Notes: generated from the sequence alone by a model not told the origin. A stretch of DNA of 12,485 bases from DASRJG01 sp032124015 (GCA_032124015.1 JAQBEH010000136.1:1-12485); one strand, 5' to 3'; positions 5,911 to 12,485 are shown, numbered from the stretch's first letter. Made by a program: numbers and translations.

Positions 5911-6527
5911 GGTTTCGCCTTCAGAGCCAGTTCGACGTAGACGAGCACGTTGTCGGCGATCAACCGCTGGCCCTCCTCATTGGGATGGATCCCGTCATCG
6001 AAATTCAATTCCGGGTGGCCGCCGACCCCCTCCAGCAGGAATGGCATCAGGTCGACCTTCTCCAACTTGGCGATGCGGGGGTAAATCGCCGCGAACGTCT
6101 CCGTGTAGTCGGGACCGTAGTTGGTCGGGACGCGCATGCCCAGCAGCAGGACGCGGACGCCCTCGGACTTCGCCTGCTTCACGATCGCTCGCAGGTTCGC
6201 TTCGATGCGATCGACCGGCTGCCCTCTGAAGGCGTCGTTCACCCCCAATCCCACGACGAGGAGATCGGGTTTCTGTTCAAGAAGCCAAGAGACGCGATCG
6301 AGGCCTCCGGATGACGTATCGCCGCTCACACCGGCGTTCACCACGCGGATCGGCCGGCCTCTCTCGCGGAGCGTCTTGGCCACGAGCGCGGGGAACGCGA
6401 GGTTCGCGGGAAGTTCATGCCCCGCGGTCAAGCTGTCGCCGAGGAAGATCACGAGAGGCTCGCGGTTTCCGGCGCTGGCGCAGGCTGCGAGCGTGAGATA
6501 AACCAGAGCGATGACGACTCCACGCAT
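5907..6527 (-). CDS. tesA: TesA-like SGNH/GDSL esterase (lysophospholipase/arylesterase)
   Basis: A 206-residue SGNH hydrolase that cleaves ester or thioester bonds of acyl substrates in the periplasm. Block I is FLGDSLTAG (28-36) with nucleophile Ser32, block II NAGVSGDTSSGG (64-75) with Gly67, block III GLGVND (93-98) with Asn97, and block V DDGIHPNEEG (177-186) with Asp178 and His181. All four SGNH residues are present. The N-terminus MRGVVIALVYLTLAAC is a lipoprotein-type signal with a LAAC box at Cys16, so it is probably anchored in a membrane; E. coli TesA is soluble periplasmic. The ATG at 6525-6527 is chosen because the signal peptide starts there, and residues encoded further upstream are shadow of the ABC gene. 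Its 5' end overlaps the divergent ATPase gene by 17 bp. It leads the operon esterase-DUF1571-apaG-FKBP. Confidence 0.93.
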   Translation of the reverse strand: MRGVVIALVYLTLAACASAGNREPLVIFLGDSLTAGHELPANLAFPALVAKTLRERGRPIRVVNAGVSGDTSSGGLDRVSWLLEQKPDLLVVGLGVNDAFRGQPVDRIEANLRAIVKQAKSEGVRVLLLGMRVPTNYGPDYTETFAAIYPRIAKLEKVDLMPFLLEGVGGHPELNFDDGIHPNEEGQRLIADNVLVYVELALKAKP

Positions 6528-7212
6528 AGAGCTTCGCGCTCTCACGCGCCGTCTTCCTTCGGGAGGGCGGCCGCTCACCATCGTCGATCGCATCGATTGC
6601 TCCATCGCCCCCGGAGAGTTCGTCGCCGTCTTGGGACCGTCCGGAAGCGGGAAATCCACGCTCTTAGCCCTCATGGCCGGCCTCGATCGTCCGTCCGAGG
6701 GCCAGGTTATCCTCGACGGACGCGAGATCCAGGATCTTTCAGAAGACGATCTTGCGCTTCTTCGCCGCCGCACGATCGGCTTCGTCTTCCAGTCCTTCCA
6801 GTTGCTCGGCAACCTCACCGCGCGTGAAAACGTACTGCTTCCCCTCGAACTGGCTGAAACTCCCGATGCACGCTCCCGGGCCGAACAGCTTCTTTCGGCC
6901 GTAGGACTGGGAGCGCGCGGCCACCACTACCCGTCGCAACTGTCGGGCGGCGAGCAGCAGCGAGTCGCCCTAGCGCGCGCTTTCGGTCCGAGACCGCCGA
7001 TCCTACTGGCCGACGAGCCCACCGGCAACCTCGACCGGGTCACGGGCCAGGTCGTACTCGACACGCTCCTGGCGCTGCGCCGTGAGAACGGCACGACCCT
7101 CGTGCTGGTGACCCATGACCCCGACGTCGCCCAACTCGCCGATCGACGGATCCACCTTCGGGACGGCCGGATCGAGCGCGAGGAGCGGGCGGATCTTCGG
7201 CCTTTCTTGTGA
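6511..7212 (+). CDS. ybbA: YbbA-like ABC transporter ATP-binding protein
   Basis: A 233-residue ABC ATPase of the LolD/MacB-type family that powers FtsX-fold permeases. Walker A is GPSGSGKST (42-50), Q-loop Gln94 in FVFQSFQLL, signature LSGGEQQR (144-151), Walker B ILLADEP (164-170), D-loop GNLD and switch His202 in VTHDPD. All catalytic residues are present and the length is typical. The start MTTPRIELRALTRRL is the natural family start, but no clear SD precedes the ATG at 6511, so initiation may be leaderless or weak. The gene overlaps the divergent esterase by 17 bp and overlaps the permease gene by 4 bp (GTGA). Position and neighbours match ybbA beside tesA in E. coli; the LolD-like motif set alone would not separate YbbA from LolD. 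Confidence 0.93.
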   Translation: MTTPRIELRALTRRLPSGGRPLTIVDRIDCSIAPGEFVAVLGPSGSGKSTLLALMAGLDRPSEGQVILDGREIQDLSEDDLALLRRRTIGFVFQSFQLLGNLTARENVLLPLELAETPDARSRAEQLLSAVGLGARGHHYPSQLSGGEQQRVALARAFGPRPPILLADEPTGNLDRVTGQVVLDTLLALRRENGTTLVLVTHDPDVAQLADRRIHLRDGRIEREERADLRPFL

Positions 7213-9758
7213 GGCTCGCTCTCGCACTGCGCTTGATGGGGCGGGAGACGCGCGGTGCCTCCGGGAAAATCCTCTTCTTCACGGCGTGTCTGGCGGTGGG
7301 CGTGGCCGCCATCGTGGCCGTGGCCGGGCTGTCGAACGGCATCGATCGCGGACTGCGCCGGGAGGCGCGGAGCCTCCTCGCCGCCGATCTTTCGGTGCGC
7401 GCCGGGAAAGCGCTTCCGGCGGCCGTCACGCAGGCGGTCGAAGCGCTGGTCGAAAAGCGGTCCGGCGCGCGCGTGACTTCCTTGCGCGAGCTGGCCACCG
7501 TCGTGTCGATCCCGGGCACGGGGGGCGCGCCGGGACCCTCGGCGCTCGTCTTGTTGAAGGCCGTCGGCGACGGCTATCCGTTTTACGGCGCAGTCGCGAC
7601 GAGCCCCGCGGGTCCGCTTCCTAGCCTGCTCGACCCGCATGGCGTGCTCGTCGCTCCCGAGCTGGCGGACAAGCTCCAACTCGCGGAGGGGAGCGTGCTC
7701 AGGATCGGGGGCGAGGAGTTCGTCGTCCGCGGGCGCATCCTAGGAGAGCCCGACAAGATCAACGTGTCGTTCGCGCTCGGGCCTCGCGTGATGCTCTCGC
7801 TGGCCGGGTTCGAGCGCACGGGGCTCGAGGCATTCGGGAGCCGCGTCGATCGCGTGATCCTCGTCAAGCTGGAAAACGGCGCCGATGCCGCGGACGCGGA
7901 GTCGGCCGCCAAGACCCTGAGGGCCGCCATCCCTCCGGCTTCCGGTGTGCGCGTGCAGACCTACGCCGACGCCCAGCCCGCGCTCCGGGAAGGGCTGAAG
8001 CGGGCCTCGCGCTTCCTCGGCCTGGTCGCGCTCGTCTCGCTGATCCTCGGCGGGATCGGCGTCGCGCAAACGGTGCGTGCGTGGCTCGGGTCGCGGTTCG
8101 ACGCGATCGCGGTCCTGAAATGCTTGGGCGTGCGCCCTCGTGAGATCGTCCTTCTGTACGCCGTCGAGACGGCGTTGCTCGGCCTCGCCGGAAGCGTCGC
8201 CGGTGTTGCCATCGCAACGGCGATCCTGGCGATCGCGCCCCGTTTCCTCGCCGGACTCCTTCCCGCGGTGCCGATCGACGCCTGGCAGCCCGAAGCGGCC
8301 TTGCGAGGGCTGGCCCTGGGCACCGGTGTGGCGTTGCTGTTTTCCGTCGCCCCCCTCTCGGCGCTTCGCCTCGTGCCGCCCATGCGCGTGTTGCGCCGCG
8401 ACGCCGACCCTTTGGCCTCCGGCCCGTTCGCCCGCCTGGCCGTCGTCGTCGCCCTCCTCGCGGGAGTGTTCGGCGCCGCGTACGTTCAGTCGGGCTCCGC
8501 GAGAATTGGTGCGGGATTCGCGGTCGGGATGATCGCCGCCGCGGCGGTGCTCGCGGGCTCCGCGAGACTGCTCACGCGCGCGGTCGCCAGACTCGCCAGG
8601 GAGCGGGTGCGAGTCACGCTCCGTCACGGGCTCTCCGCCCTTGCGAGGCCGGGGGCCGGCACGCTTCCCGCGGTGACGGCGTTGGGCTTGGGCGTGCTTG
8701 TCGTCGTCGCCATCGCGCTCGTCGACCGCGGGCTGACGTCGCGCCTGCGCGCCGATCTTCCGAAAAACGCCCCCAACGTCTTTCTGGTCGACATGCAATC
8801 GGGCCAGTGGCCGCGCGTGCGAGCGATTCTCGAGGACGCGGGGGCGACGGAGGTTCGCGGTGTCCCGATCGTCAACGCCCGCCTCGTCTCGATCGACGGC
8901 GTTAGCACCTCCGAGCTCGAGAAGAACGGATCGGACGAAGGGCGGCGCAAGTGGATCCTCACGAGGGAACAGAACCTGACCTACCTCGACGAACTGCCGA
9001 AGGACAACGTCGTCGTGGAGGGAATGCTCTGGAGTGACCCCGAGCATCCCGAGATCTCGATCGAGCGCGACTTCGCCAAGGACATGGGCGTGCATGTGGG
9101 CTCGACGCTCGTCTACGACGTGCAGGGGGTTCCGTTCGAGCTCCGCGTCACGAGCTTGCGCACCGTCGATTGGAAGAGCTTCGGGATCAATTTCTTCCTG
9201 GTCGTCGAGCCCGGCGTGCTCGACAAAGCGCCGCAGATGCGCGTGGCCGCGGCCCGATTACCCGCGGGCCGCGAGCAGGCGCTGCAAGACCGGCTCGCCG
9301 CCGAACTCCCGAACGTCACGATGCTCAAGGTGCGCGAGATCGTCGAAAAGGTCGCGACGCTGCTCGAGCGACTCGGCGTGGGTATCAGGCTTCTCGGCGG
9401 ATTCGCGATCGCCGCCGGGATCGCGATTCTGGCAGGAGCCGTGGGCGCGACGGCTTCCCGCCGCGGGCGCGAAGTCGCGCTGTTGAAAACGCTCGGCGCG
9501 ACGCGTCGCGGCGTCGTGGCGATTTTCGCCGTCGAGTTCGCTCTGACCGGTTTCGTGGCCGGCATCGTGGGCACCATCGGCGGCGCGGTCCTGGCCTGGG
9601 TGGTCCTGACGCGCGGCATGGAGATCGCGTGGACGTGGCGGCCGCTCGTGCTCGCCGGTGCGCCGCTCGCGACCATCGCGCTGTCGGTTATCGCCGGGAT
9701 CGCCGCGAGCGCGGGTGCGCTGAGGCGACGGCCGATTGAGGTGTTGCGGGGGGAGTAG
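7209..9758 (+). CDS. ybbP: YbbP-like FtsX-family ABC permease
   Basis: An 849-residue inner-membrane permease starting at GTG, overlapping the ATPase stop by 4 bp. The layout is that of a duplicated FtsX/MacB permease. TM1 is at about residues 20-45, followed by a periplasmic MacB_PCD-like domain (about 46-265). FtsX block 1 has three helices at about 268-293, 311-343 and 367-388 with the motif AVLKCLGVRPREI. Helices follow at about 410-455 and 480-508, then a second periplasmic domain (about 509-700), and FtsX block 2 with helices at about 722-750, 768-800 and 815-840 and motif ALLKTLGATRRGV. That makes about ten helices, as in YbbP. The LKxLGxxxR motif is where such permeases contact the ATPase. 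With YbbA and TesA it probably extracts a hydrophobic molecule from the membrane and hands it to the esterase; the substrate is not known. Confidence 0.92.
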   Translation: MRLALALRLMGRETRGASGKILFFTACLAVGVAAIVAVAGLSNGIDRGLRREARSLLAADLSVRAGKALPAAVTQAVEALVEKRSGARVTSLRELATVVSIPGTGGAPGPSALVLLKAVGDGYPFYGAVATSPAGPLPSLLDPHGVLVAPELADKLQLAEGSVLRIGGEEFVVRGRILGEPDKINVSFALGPRVMLSLAGFERTGLEAFGSRVDRVILVKLENGADAADAESAAKTLRAAIPPASGVRVQTYADAQPALREGLKRASRFLGLVALVSLILGGIGVAQTVRAWLGSRFDAIAVLKCLGVRPREIVLLYAVETALLGLAGSVAGVAIATAILAIAPRFLAGLLPAVPIDAWQPEAALRGLALGTGVALLFSVAPLSALRLVPPMRVLRRDADPLASGPFARLAVVVALLAGVFGAAYVQSGSARIGAGFAVGMIAAAAVLAGSARLLTRAVARLARERVRVTLRHGLSALARPGAGTLPAVTALGLGVLVVVAIALVDRGLTSRLRADLPKNAPNVFLVDMQSGQWPRVRAILEDAGATEVRGVPIVNARLVSIDGVSTSELEKNGSDEGRRKWILTREQNLTYLDELPKDNVVVEGMLWSDPEHPEISIERDFAKDMGVHVGSTLVYDVQGVPFELRVTSLRTVDWKSFGINFFLVVEPGVLDKAPQMRVAAARLPAGREQALQDRLAAELPNVTMLKVREIVEKVATLLERLGVGIRLLGGFAIAAGIAILAGAVGATASRRGREVALLKTLGATRRGVVAIFAVEFALTGFVAGIVGTIGGAVLAWVVLTRGMEIAWTWRPLVLAGAPLATIALSVIAGIAASAGALRRRPIEVLRGE

Positions 9759-9772
9759 CGAGATTTTCGCTA
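9756..9772 (+). terminator. Hairpin at the permease stop codon
   Basis: TAGCGA (9756-9761) and TCGCTA (9767-9772) pair around a GATTT loop. The first three bases are the permease TAG. It is followed by TGCTTTCGTTTATT, which is T-rich enough for a weak terminator but not a clean U tract. Confidence 0.4.
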
Positions 9773-10160
9773 TGCTTTCGTTTATTCCGCGGGTCCAGAC
9801 GCCCGGGAGGGGGCTCGATCGTCGATCCTGGGCGATCCTGCGAGGCCATTTTTCGCTGGGCAGGCCTCCCGGCAGGCCCAAATCACCGCGCCGCGATAAA
9901 AAACATCGACAAGTTCACATTTTGTCTTCGGGCCGGAGTGCAGCGGCCTCCAACTGGGTGTACTGCGCCAGGGAAAGCATGATGCAAAAACAAAGGGGTT
10001 TCTGGGATCTGAAATGACCGCGTTCGGTGCGGCGGAACTGCGAAACGATGCAAGGGACCCTTCGAGGTGGTCCTTGTCGACACCGGTTCGACGCGCGAAC
10101 GACATCGTGAACACACCTCGCCCTCGGATCGAATGTATCCGTGCGAAAGCCTCAGGGGCC
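9759..10160. other. 400-bp gene-less stretch with small repeats, between permease and transposase
   Basis: No convincing gene, tRNA or known RNA is seen on either strand. Visible structure: TAGCGA (9756-9761) and TCGCTA (9767-9772), a hairpin that starts on the permease stop codon; CGATCCTG repeated at 9823-9830 and 9833-9840; GGCAGGCC repeated at 9859-9866 and 9871-9878; CCGGGAGG (9803-9810) complementary to CCTCCCGG (9865-9872); GTTCG/CGAAC arms at 10086-10100; and a GCCTCAGG/CCTTAGGC hairpin at 10149-10166 that covers the transposase stop codon. A stretch near 9893-10015 is more A/T-rich. It may hold the insertion element's end, a promoter remnant of a lost gene, or a structured RNA, and none of these is shown. 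Confidence 0.5.
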
Positions 10161-10166
10161 TTAGGC
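10149..10166 (-). terminator. Weak hairpin overlapping the transposase stop
   Basis: GCCTCAGG (10149-10156) and CCTTAGGC (10159-10166) pair with one mismatch. The TAA stop of the transposase (10161-10163) lies in the right arm. No U tract follows, so termination by this element is uncertain. Confidence 0.25.
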
Positions 10167-11501
10167 GACGCGCTTCAGGGAAACGATCGGCAAGTGCTTC
10201 CGCCTTGCGCGATACCCGACGCTCAGTTCGACCGCGGCACCCGGCCGTCCGCGAACGAGTGCGTGCGGTATTGCGCAAGTCGATCGGCGCGGCCAGTGTG
10301 CTCGTGGTTCGAAGCGCGGCCGCCGACACGCCGGGAAACTTCCGAAGTACATCTCGTCGGGCGTGCGAGCGCCGAATCGCGAGTGTGGCCGCTCCGCGTT
10401 GAACCAAGCGACGTAGTGGTCGAGCTCGCGGCCGAACGCGGCTCGCGCCAACGGAACGATCGGCAGCAGCCGCGTGCACTCGTTCTTCATCGACTTGATG
10501 AACCTCTCGATCACAGCGAGGCTGCCGTATTTGCCGATCGCGCCGAAGCGTTGCTGGATTCCGTGGCGGCGGCACCAGACGCCGAACTCCTCCGCCGTGA
10601 ACTGAACGCCGTGATCGGTGATCAGGTGGGCGGGCCAGCGCTTGATGCGTCGGCGCACTCCCCCGAGGAAGGTCGTCATGTCGCGCGCGGTCGGCTCCTT
10701 CTTGAAGTAGGCGGACCCGATGGCTCGCCGCGAGAAGTGATCGACAACGACGGCGACCCACCAACAGAACGGCCAGCGCTGCGGCAACGCGAATGGCAGC
10801 CAGGGGATCCAGAAGCCGCCGATCGTCGGGACTGTGGTCAAGTCGACGTGCCAAACGTGGTTCGGGCTCTTTGCGGTGACAGACTTCGGCATCGATGGAC
10901 GATTCACTCTGGGCGTCGGCTTCGGCGCGGGTTTCAGCATGCGACGCACCGTCGTCGCGCCGAGATGAAGGCCGGCTCGCGCCAACACGCGAGCGATGCG
11001 GCGCGTTCCCATCTTGGGGCAGAGCACCTTCAACCGTTGTACGAGGTAGCCGACGAGTTCCGGAAACCTGTTCACGGGCTCCGCCACCTGGACGAGCGCA
11101 TCCGGCCCTTCGTCATCGAGTCGCTGAGTCCAGGAGGCGACCGTCAGCGGCGTGACGAGGAGGCGTCGCGCGGTTTCTGCCTGCGACCAGGCCCTCGCAG
11201 CACGCAGCTCCAGAATCGCGAGTCGCTCGCTCGGCGGATAGTGAGGCCTGCGCTGGGCTGGGAGGCGCTCCATGCGGGCGTCCTTGATGCGCGCTTCTTC
11301 GCGAAGAAGATCGACCTCACGCTGCAGGCGGTCGATTTCGGCCTGGGCCCGGATTTGAGCGTCGGGGTGGTTCGCAGCGCGGGCCAGTGCGTGGGTGAAT
11401 GCGATCGTTGCCATCGAGACGGCGTGGACGATCGCGGAGCGGACGCGACCGTGCCAGTTCGTGGGAAGACGCAACTTCGGTGCGACGGATGTCCGGATCA
11501 T
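10161..11501 (-). CDS. DDE (rve integrase-core) transposase
   Basis: A 446-residue transposase. A coiled-coil-like segment (about 48-78, AEIDRLQREVDLLREEARIKD) is followed by a helix-turn-helix region (about 91-125, PPSERLAILELRAARAW to LVTPLTVASW), a second helical region with TRRIARVLARAGLHLGATTVRRML, then the rve catalytic core. The triad reads Asp220 (HVDLTTV), Asp296 (ITDHGVQF) and Glu332 (VIERFIKS); 35 residues separate the last two, the DD(35)E spacing of IS3/IS481-like and retroviral integrase folds. The C-terminus (FNAERPH, then a GYRARRKHLPIVSLKR tail) looks complete. No frameshift or stop interrupts it. I could not find terminal inverted repeats or a target duplication on either side, so the element borders are undefined and the IS family is not assigned. 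Start ATG at 11501 has no SD. It lies 51 bp from the toxin gene at 11553, on the same strand. Confidence 0.92.
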   Translation of the reverse strand: MIRTSVAPKLRLPTNWHGRVRSAIVHAVSMATIAFTHALARAANHPDAQIRAQAEIDRLQREVDLLREEARIKDARMERLPAQRRPHYPPSERLAILELRAARAWSQAETARRLLVTPLTVASWTQRLDDEGPDALVQVAEPVNRFPELVGYLVQRLKVLCPKMGTRRIARVLARAGLHLGATTVRRMLKPAPKPTPRVNRPSMPKSVTAKSPNHVWHVDLTTVPTIGGFWIPWLPFALPQRWPFCWWVAVVVDHFSRRAIGSAYFKKEPTARDMTTFLGGVRRRIKRWPAHLITDHGVQFTAEEFGVWCRRHGIQQRFGAIGKYGSLAVIERFIKSMKNECTRLLPIVPLARAAFGRELDHYVAWFNAERPHSRFGARTPDEMYFGSFPACRRPRFEPRAHWPRRSTCAIPHALVRGRPGAAVELSVGYRARRKHLPIVSLKRVA

Positions 11502-11552
11502 GAGTGTCTCGAGCCTGGGTCGGCGGTGGGATTGCGCGCTCGGATTCAGAGA

Positions 11553-11918
11553 TCAGCGGAGCGGGAGCCGTCGGAGCCGCACACGTGCATCCTCGACGAT
11601 GATCAGTGCGCCCGCTTCGAGTTCGCCGGCAAACCGCTCGACCACGTCAAGCACCCGCGGCGTCACGGATTCCGCACGTTGATTGCGAGTTCGCACGAGA
11701 ATCACGCTGGGGAGTATCTCGCCGGCAGCAGCCAGGAGGTCACCGAAGTCGAGATCGAACGTGATGACGATCCGAGCCTGATCCCGTGCATGAGAGAGGA
11801 TGGCGGCATCGAGCAGCCGGTGGTAGCCAGCATCCCGCGCGTGAACGACGTCGTGACTGTGGCCTCGAAGGGTGGCTACCGTCAACTCGGAGACGCCCAT
11901 GTCGGCGAGGAACTTCAA
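11553..11918 (-). CDS. DUF5615 PIN-like toxin
   Basis: A 121-residue toxin candidate of the DUF5615 PIN-like family, expected to be a small metal-dependent RNase. It begins at TTG 11918 (MKFLADMGVS), because the family's conserved start (K/R-FLAD-x-x-hydrophobic) lies exactly there and the TTGA overlaps the antitoxin stop by 4 bp; upstream residues in the frame are antitoxin shadow. Acidic residues in PIN order: Asp6 (FLADMG), Asp37 (LLDAAIL), and Asp55/Asp57 in TFDLDFGDL with Asp60. The C-terminus ends LRRLPLR, as expected for an intact family member, so the nearby transposase did not truncate it. It is the second gene of a two-gene toxin-antitoxin unit with the DUF433 gene. TTG start makes its translation depend on the antitoxin frame. 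Confidence 0.87.
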   Translation of the reverse strand: MKFLADMGVSELTVATLRGHSHDVVHARDAGYHRLLDAAILSHARDQARIVITFDLDFGDLLAAAGEILPSVILVRTRNQRAESVTPRVLDVVERFAGELEAGALIIVEDARVRLRRLPLR

Positions 11919-12151
11919 GCGCCTCTGCTCGTTCCCGTCGCTGGCAATGTCTCTTCGCTCGCGAGGAACGACGCGTACTTGAGGGCCTGCTCGACATCCT
12001 CCGCTACGAGATCCGGGTACTCGGCGAGGATCTCGGGCGTGGTCATCCCGTTCGCGACCAAGTTGACGACGAGCGACACGGTAATGCGCATCCCGCGGAT
12101 ACACGCTCGACCGCCCATGACGCCGGGAGTGAAAGTGACTCGATCAAACAT
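11915..12151 (-). CDS. DUF433 antitoxin
   Basis: A 78-residue DUF433 protein (VapB-like antitoxin role). The start ATG at 12149-12151 has AGAGGG (complement of 12159-12164) 7 nt upstream. The DUF433 signature is clear: GVMGGRACIRGMRITVSLVV (10-29), then a helix-turn-helix-like NLVANGMTTPEILAEYPDL (30-48) and VEQALKYASF (53-62). Its job should be to bind and block the DUF5615 toxin and to bind its own promoter through the helix-turn-helix. It is first in the pair, with a 4-bp overlap to the toxin, and divergent from hicA across a 238-bp gap. Confidence 0.9.
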   Translation of the reverse strand: MFDRVTFTPGVMGGRACIRGMRITVSLVVNLVANGMTTPEILAEYPDLVAEDVEQALKYASFLASEETLPATGTSRGA

Positions 12152-12354
12152 CGTCGTGCCCTCTGACGACAGAAGCCTACCAGTCGCGAAGACCAGCCTC
12201 TCTAATAGTACGGCGTGACGAGTGGGAACAGCGCCGAAAGTCGAAAAACACTTGGATTCAGTAATCCCCACCAATCCACTTCGGGTTGAAGCTGCGTTGC
12301 GCTTGGGGAGCCCCCCCCAAAAAAAAGCTGCGGGTTGACTTTTTCCGGACGAAG

Positions 12355-12383
12355 TTGCCTTGGTACACGTATGTGTGTACATT
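12355..12383 (+). promoter_or_regulatory. Sigma70-like promoter of hicA
   Basis: TTGCCT (12355-12360) and TACATT (12378-12383) are 17 bp apart, each matching 4 of 6 consensus bases. The expected transcript start, 6-7 nt past the -10, falls at about 12389-12390, on the GTG start of hicA. Confidence 0.5.
12363..12380. promoter_or_regulatory. GTACAC-N6-GTGTAC operator candidate
   Basis: A perfect 6-bp inverted repeat, GTACAC at 12363-12368 and GTGTAC at 12375-12380, around GTATGT. It covers the promoter spacer and part of the -10. Autoregulation by the HicB antitoxin or the HicAB complex at such a site is usual for hic operons. Confidence 0.5.
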
Positions 12384-12389
12384 GAGCCC

Positions 12390-12485
12390 GTGAAACGGCG
12401 GGAACTGGAGCGTCGGCTACGCGAAATGGGCTGGACTCTGCACCGCCACGGCGGAAAGCACGATGTTTGGATCAGCGCTGATGGA
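12390..12485 (+). CDS. hicA: HicA-family toxin, 5' part (runs off window)
   Basis: The first 32 codons read VKRRELERRLREMGW, then TLHRHGGKHDVW, up to the window edge. This is the HicA/YcfA-like pattern: an N-terminal KRRELxRxLxxxGW helix, then the RHGGKHDVW strand with the histidine of the mRNA interferase dsRBD-like fold. The GTG at 12390-12392 is taken as start because the family sequence begins there and stops lie nearby upstream; no Shine-Dalgarno sequence is present, and the predicted transcript start coincides with the GTG, so it may be leaderless. The HicB antitoxin gene would be expected downstream of the window. Confident family call, but only about half of the gene is visible. Confidence 0.85.
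   Translation, partial: MKRRELERRLREMGWTLHRHGGKHDVWISADG

Larger units (their letters stand above)
12152..12389. other. Divergent intergenic region between two toxin-antitoxin loci
   Basis: This region holds both start-proximal control regions. For the DUF433/DUF5615 operon, a TACTAT hexamer (complement of 12205-12210) is a possible -10 with no good -35. GGATT/AATCC at 12254-12267 is a short hairpin or operator candidate. A C8A8 run lies at 12311-12326. The hicA promoter lies at the right end. No protein-coding frame is supported here. Confidence 0.45.

Noticed and set aside
6528..6542. AGAGC/GCTCT small hairpin just inside the ABC gene
   Set aside because: Only a 5-bp stem within coding sequence; such hairpins are common at this GC content.
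9736..10017. Possible 93-codon plus-strand gene with an AT-hook-like GRPPGRPK
   Set aside because: It begins inside the permease gene, lacks a ribosome-binding site and conserved pattern; the AT-hook resemblance comes from the GGCAGGCC repeats.
9990..11560. Possible terminal repeats of the transposase element (GATCTGAA near 10006 versus GATCTCTGAA on the minus strand near 11552)
   Set aside because: The match needs gaps and covers few bases, and no target duplication is seen, so it is no better than chance.
10014..12218. Long plus-strand frame (734 codons) across the transposase and toxin-antitoxin genes
   Set aside because: It is antisense to three recognisable genes and shows no protein-family pattern of its own.
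12335..12340. TTGACT as -35 of hicA
   Set aside because: No -10-like hexamer lies 16-18 bp downstream; TTGCCT at 12355 with TACATT fits better.

Overview
The window is high-GC bacterial DNA and looks like part of an uncultured Planctomycetota-like or deltaproteobacterial/myxobacterial-type chromosome. The main lineage clue is an elongation factor G whose G-domain signatures (AHIDSGKTT, MDSMDLERERGIT, TIQSAAT) match the mitochondrial EF-G1 / spdEFG1 subfamily. That subfamily is known from spirochaetes, planctomycetes and deltaproteobacteria. A DUF1571 protein agrees with this. The assignment is an inference, because the window holds no rRNA or other phylogenetic marker.

Layout, left to right. 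(1) Positions 1-1035 hold a long imperfect palindrome at the very edge, a 54-residue two-helix membrane protein on the minus strand, and, divergent from it, a metallo-beta-lactamase-fold-like protein with degenerate metal ligands. (2) Positions 1036-3937 hold a two-gene plus-strand unit: EF-G, then a KaiC/DnaB-like P-loop ATPase 10 bp downstream. It ends in a near-perfect hairpin that also serves the convergent operon. (3) Positions 3940-6527 form a compact minus-strand operon: SGNH/GDSL (TesA-like) esterase, DUF1571 exported protein, ApaG, and exported FKBP-type prolyl isomerase, with a 4-bp overlap or short gaps between genes. (4) Positions 6511-9758 hold the divergent ABC transporter pair, a YbbA-like ATPase and a YbbP-like FtsX permease. 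The esterase and ATPase reading frames overlap at their 5' ends by 17 bp. The esterase and transporter keep the tesA-ybbA-ybbP arrangement known from E. coli, so they probably act together at the membrane on lipid-like substrates.

(5) From about 9759 the window changes from housekeeping-like to accessory DNA. It holds a 400-bp gene-less stretch with small inverted and direct repeats, a full-length DDE (rve) transposase without recognisable terminal repeats, a DUF433/DUF5615 (PIN-like) toxin-antitoxin pair joined by a TTGA stop/start overlap, and the beginning of a divergent HicA toxin gene. The hicA gene has a well-spaced promoter, an inverted-repeat operator candidate and apparently a leaderless GTG start. 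Two toxin-antitoxin loci next to a transposase suggest a small island or a hot spot for gene gain.

No tRNA, rRNA, CRISPR array or riboswitch was recognised. The very long antisense reading frames opposite fusA and opposite the transposase/TA region are high-GC shadows.
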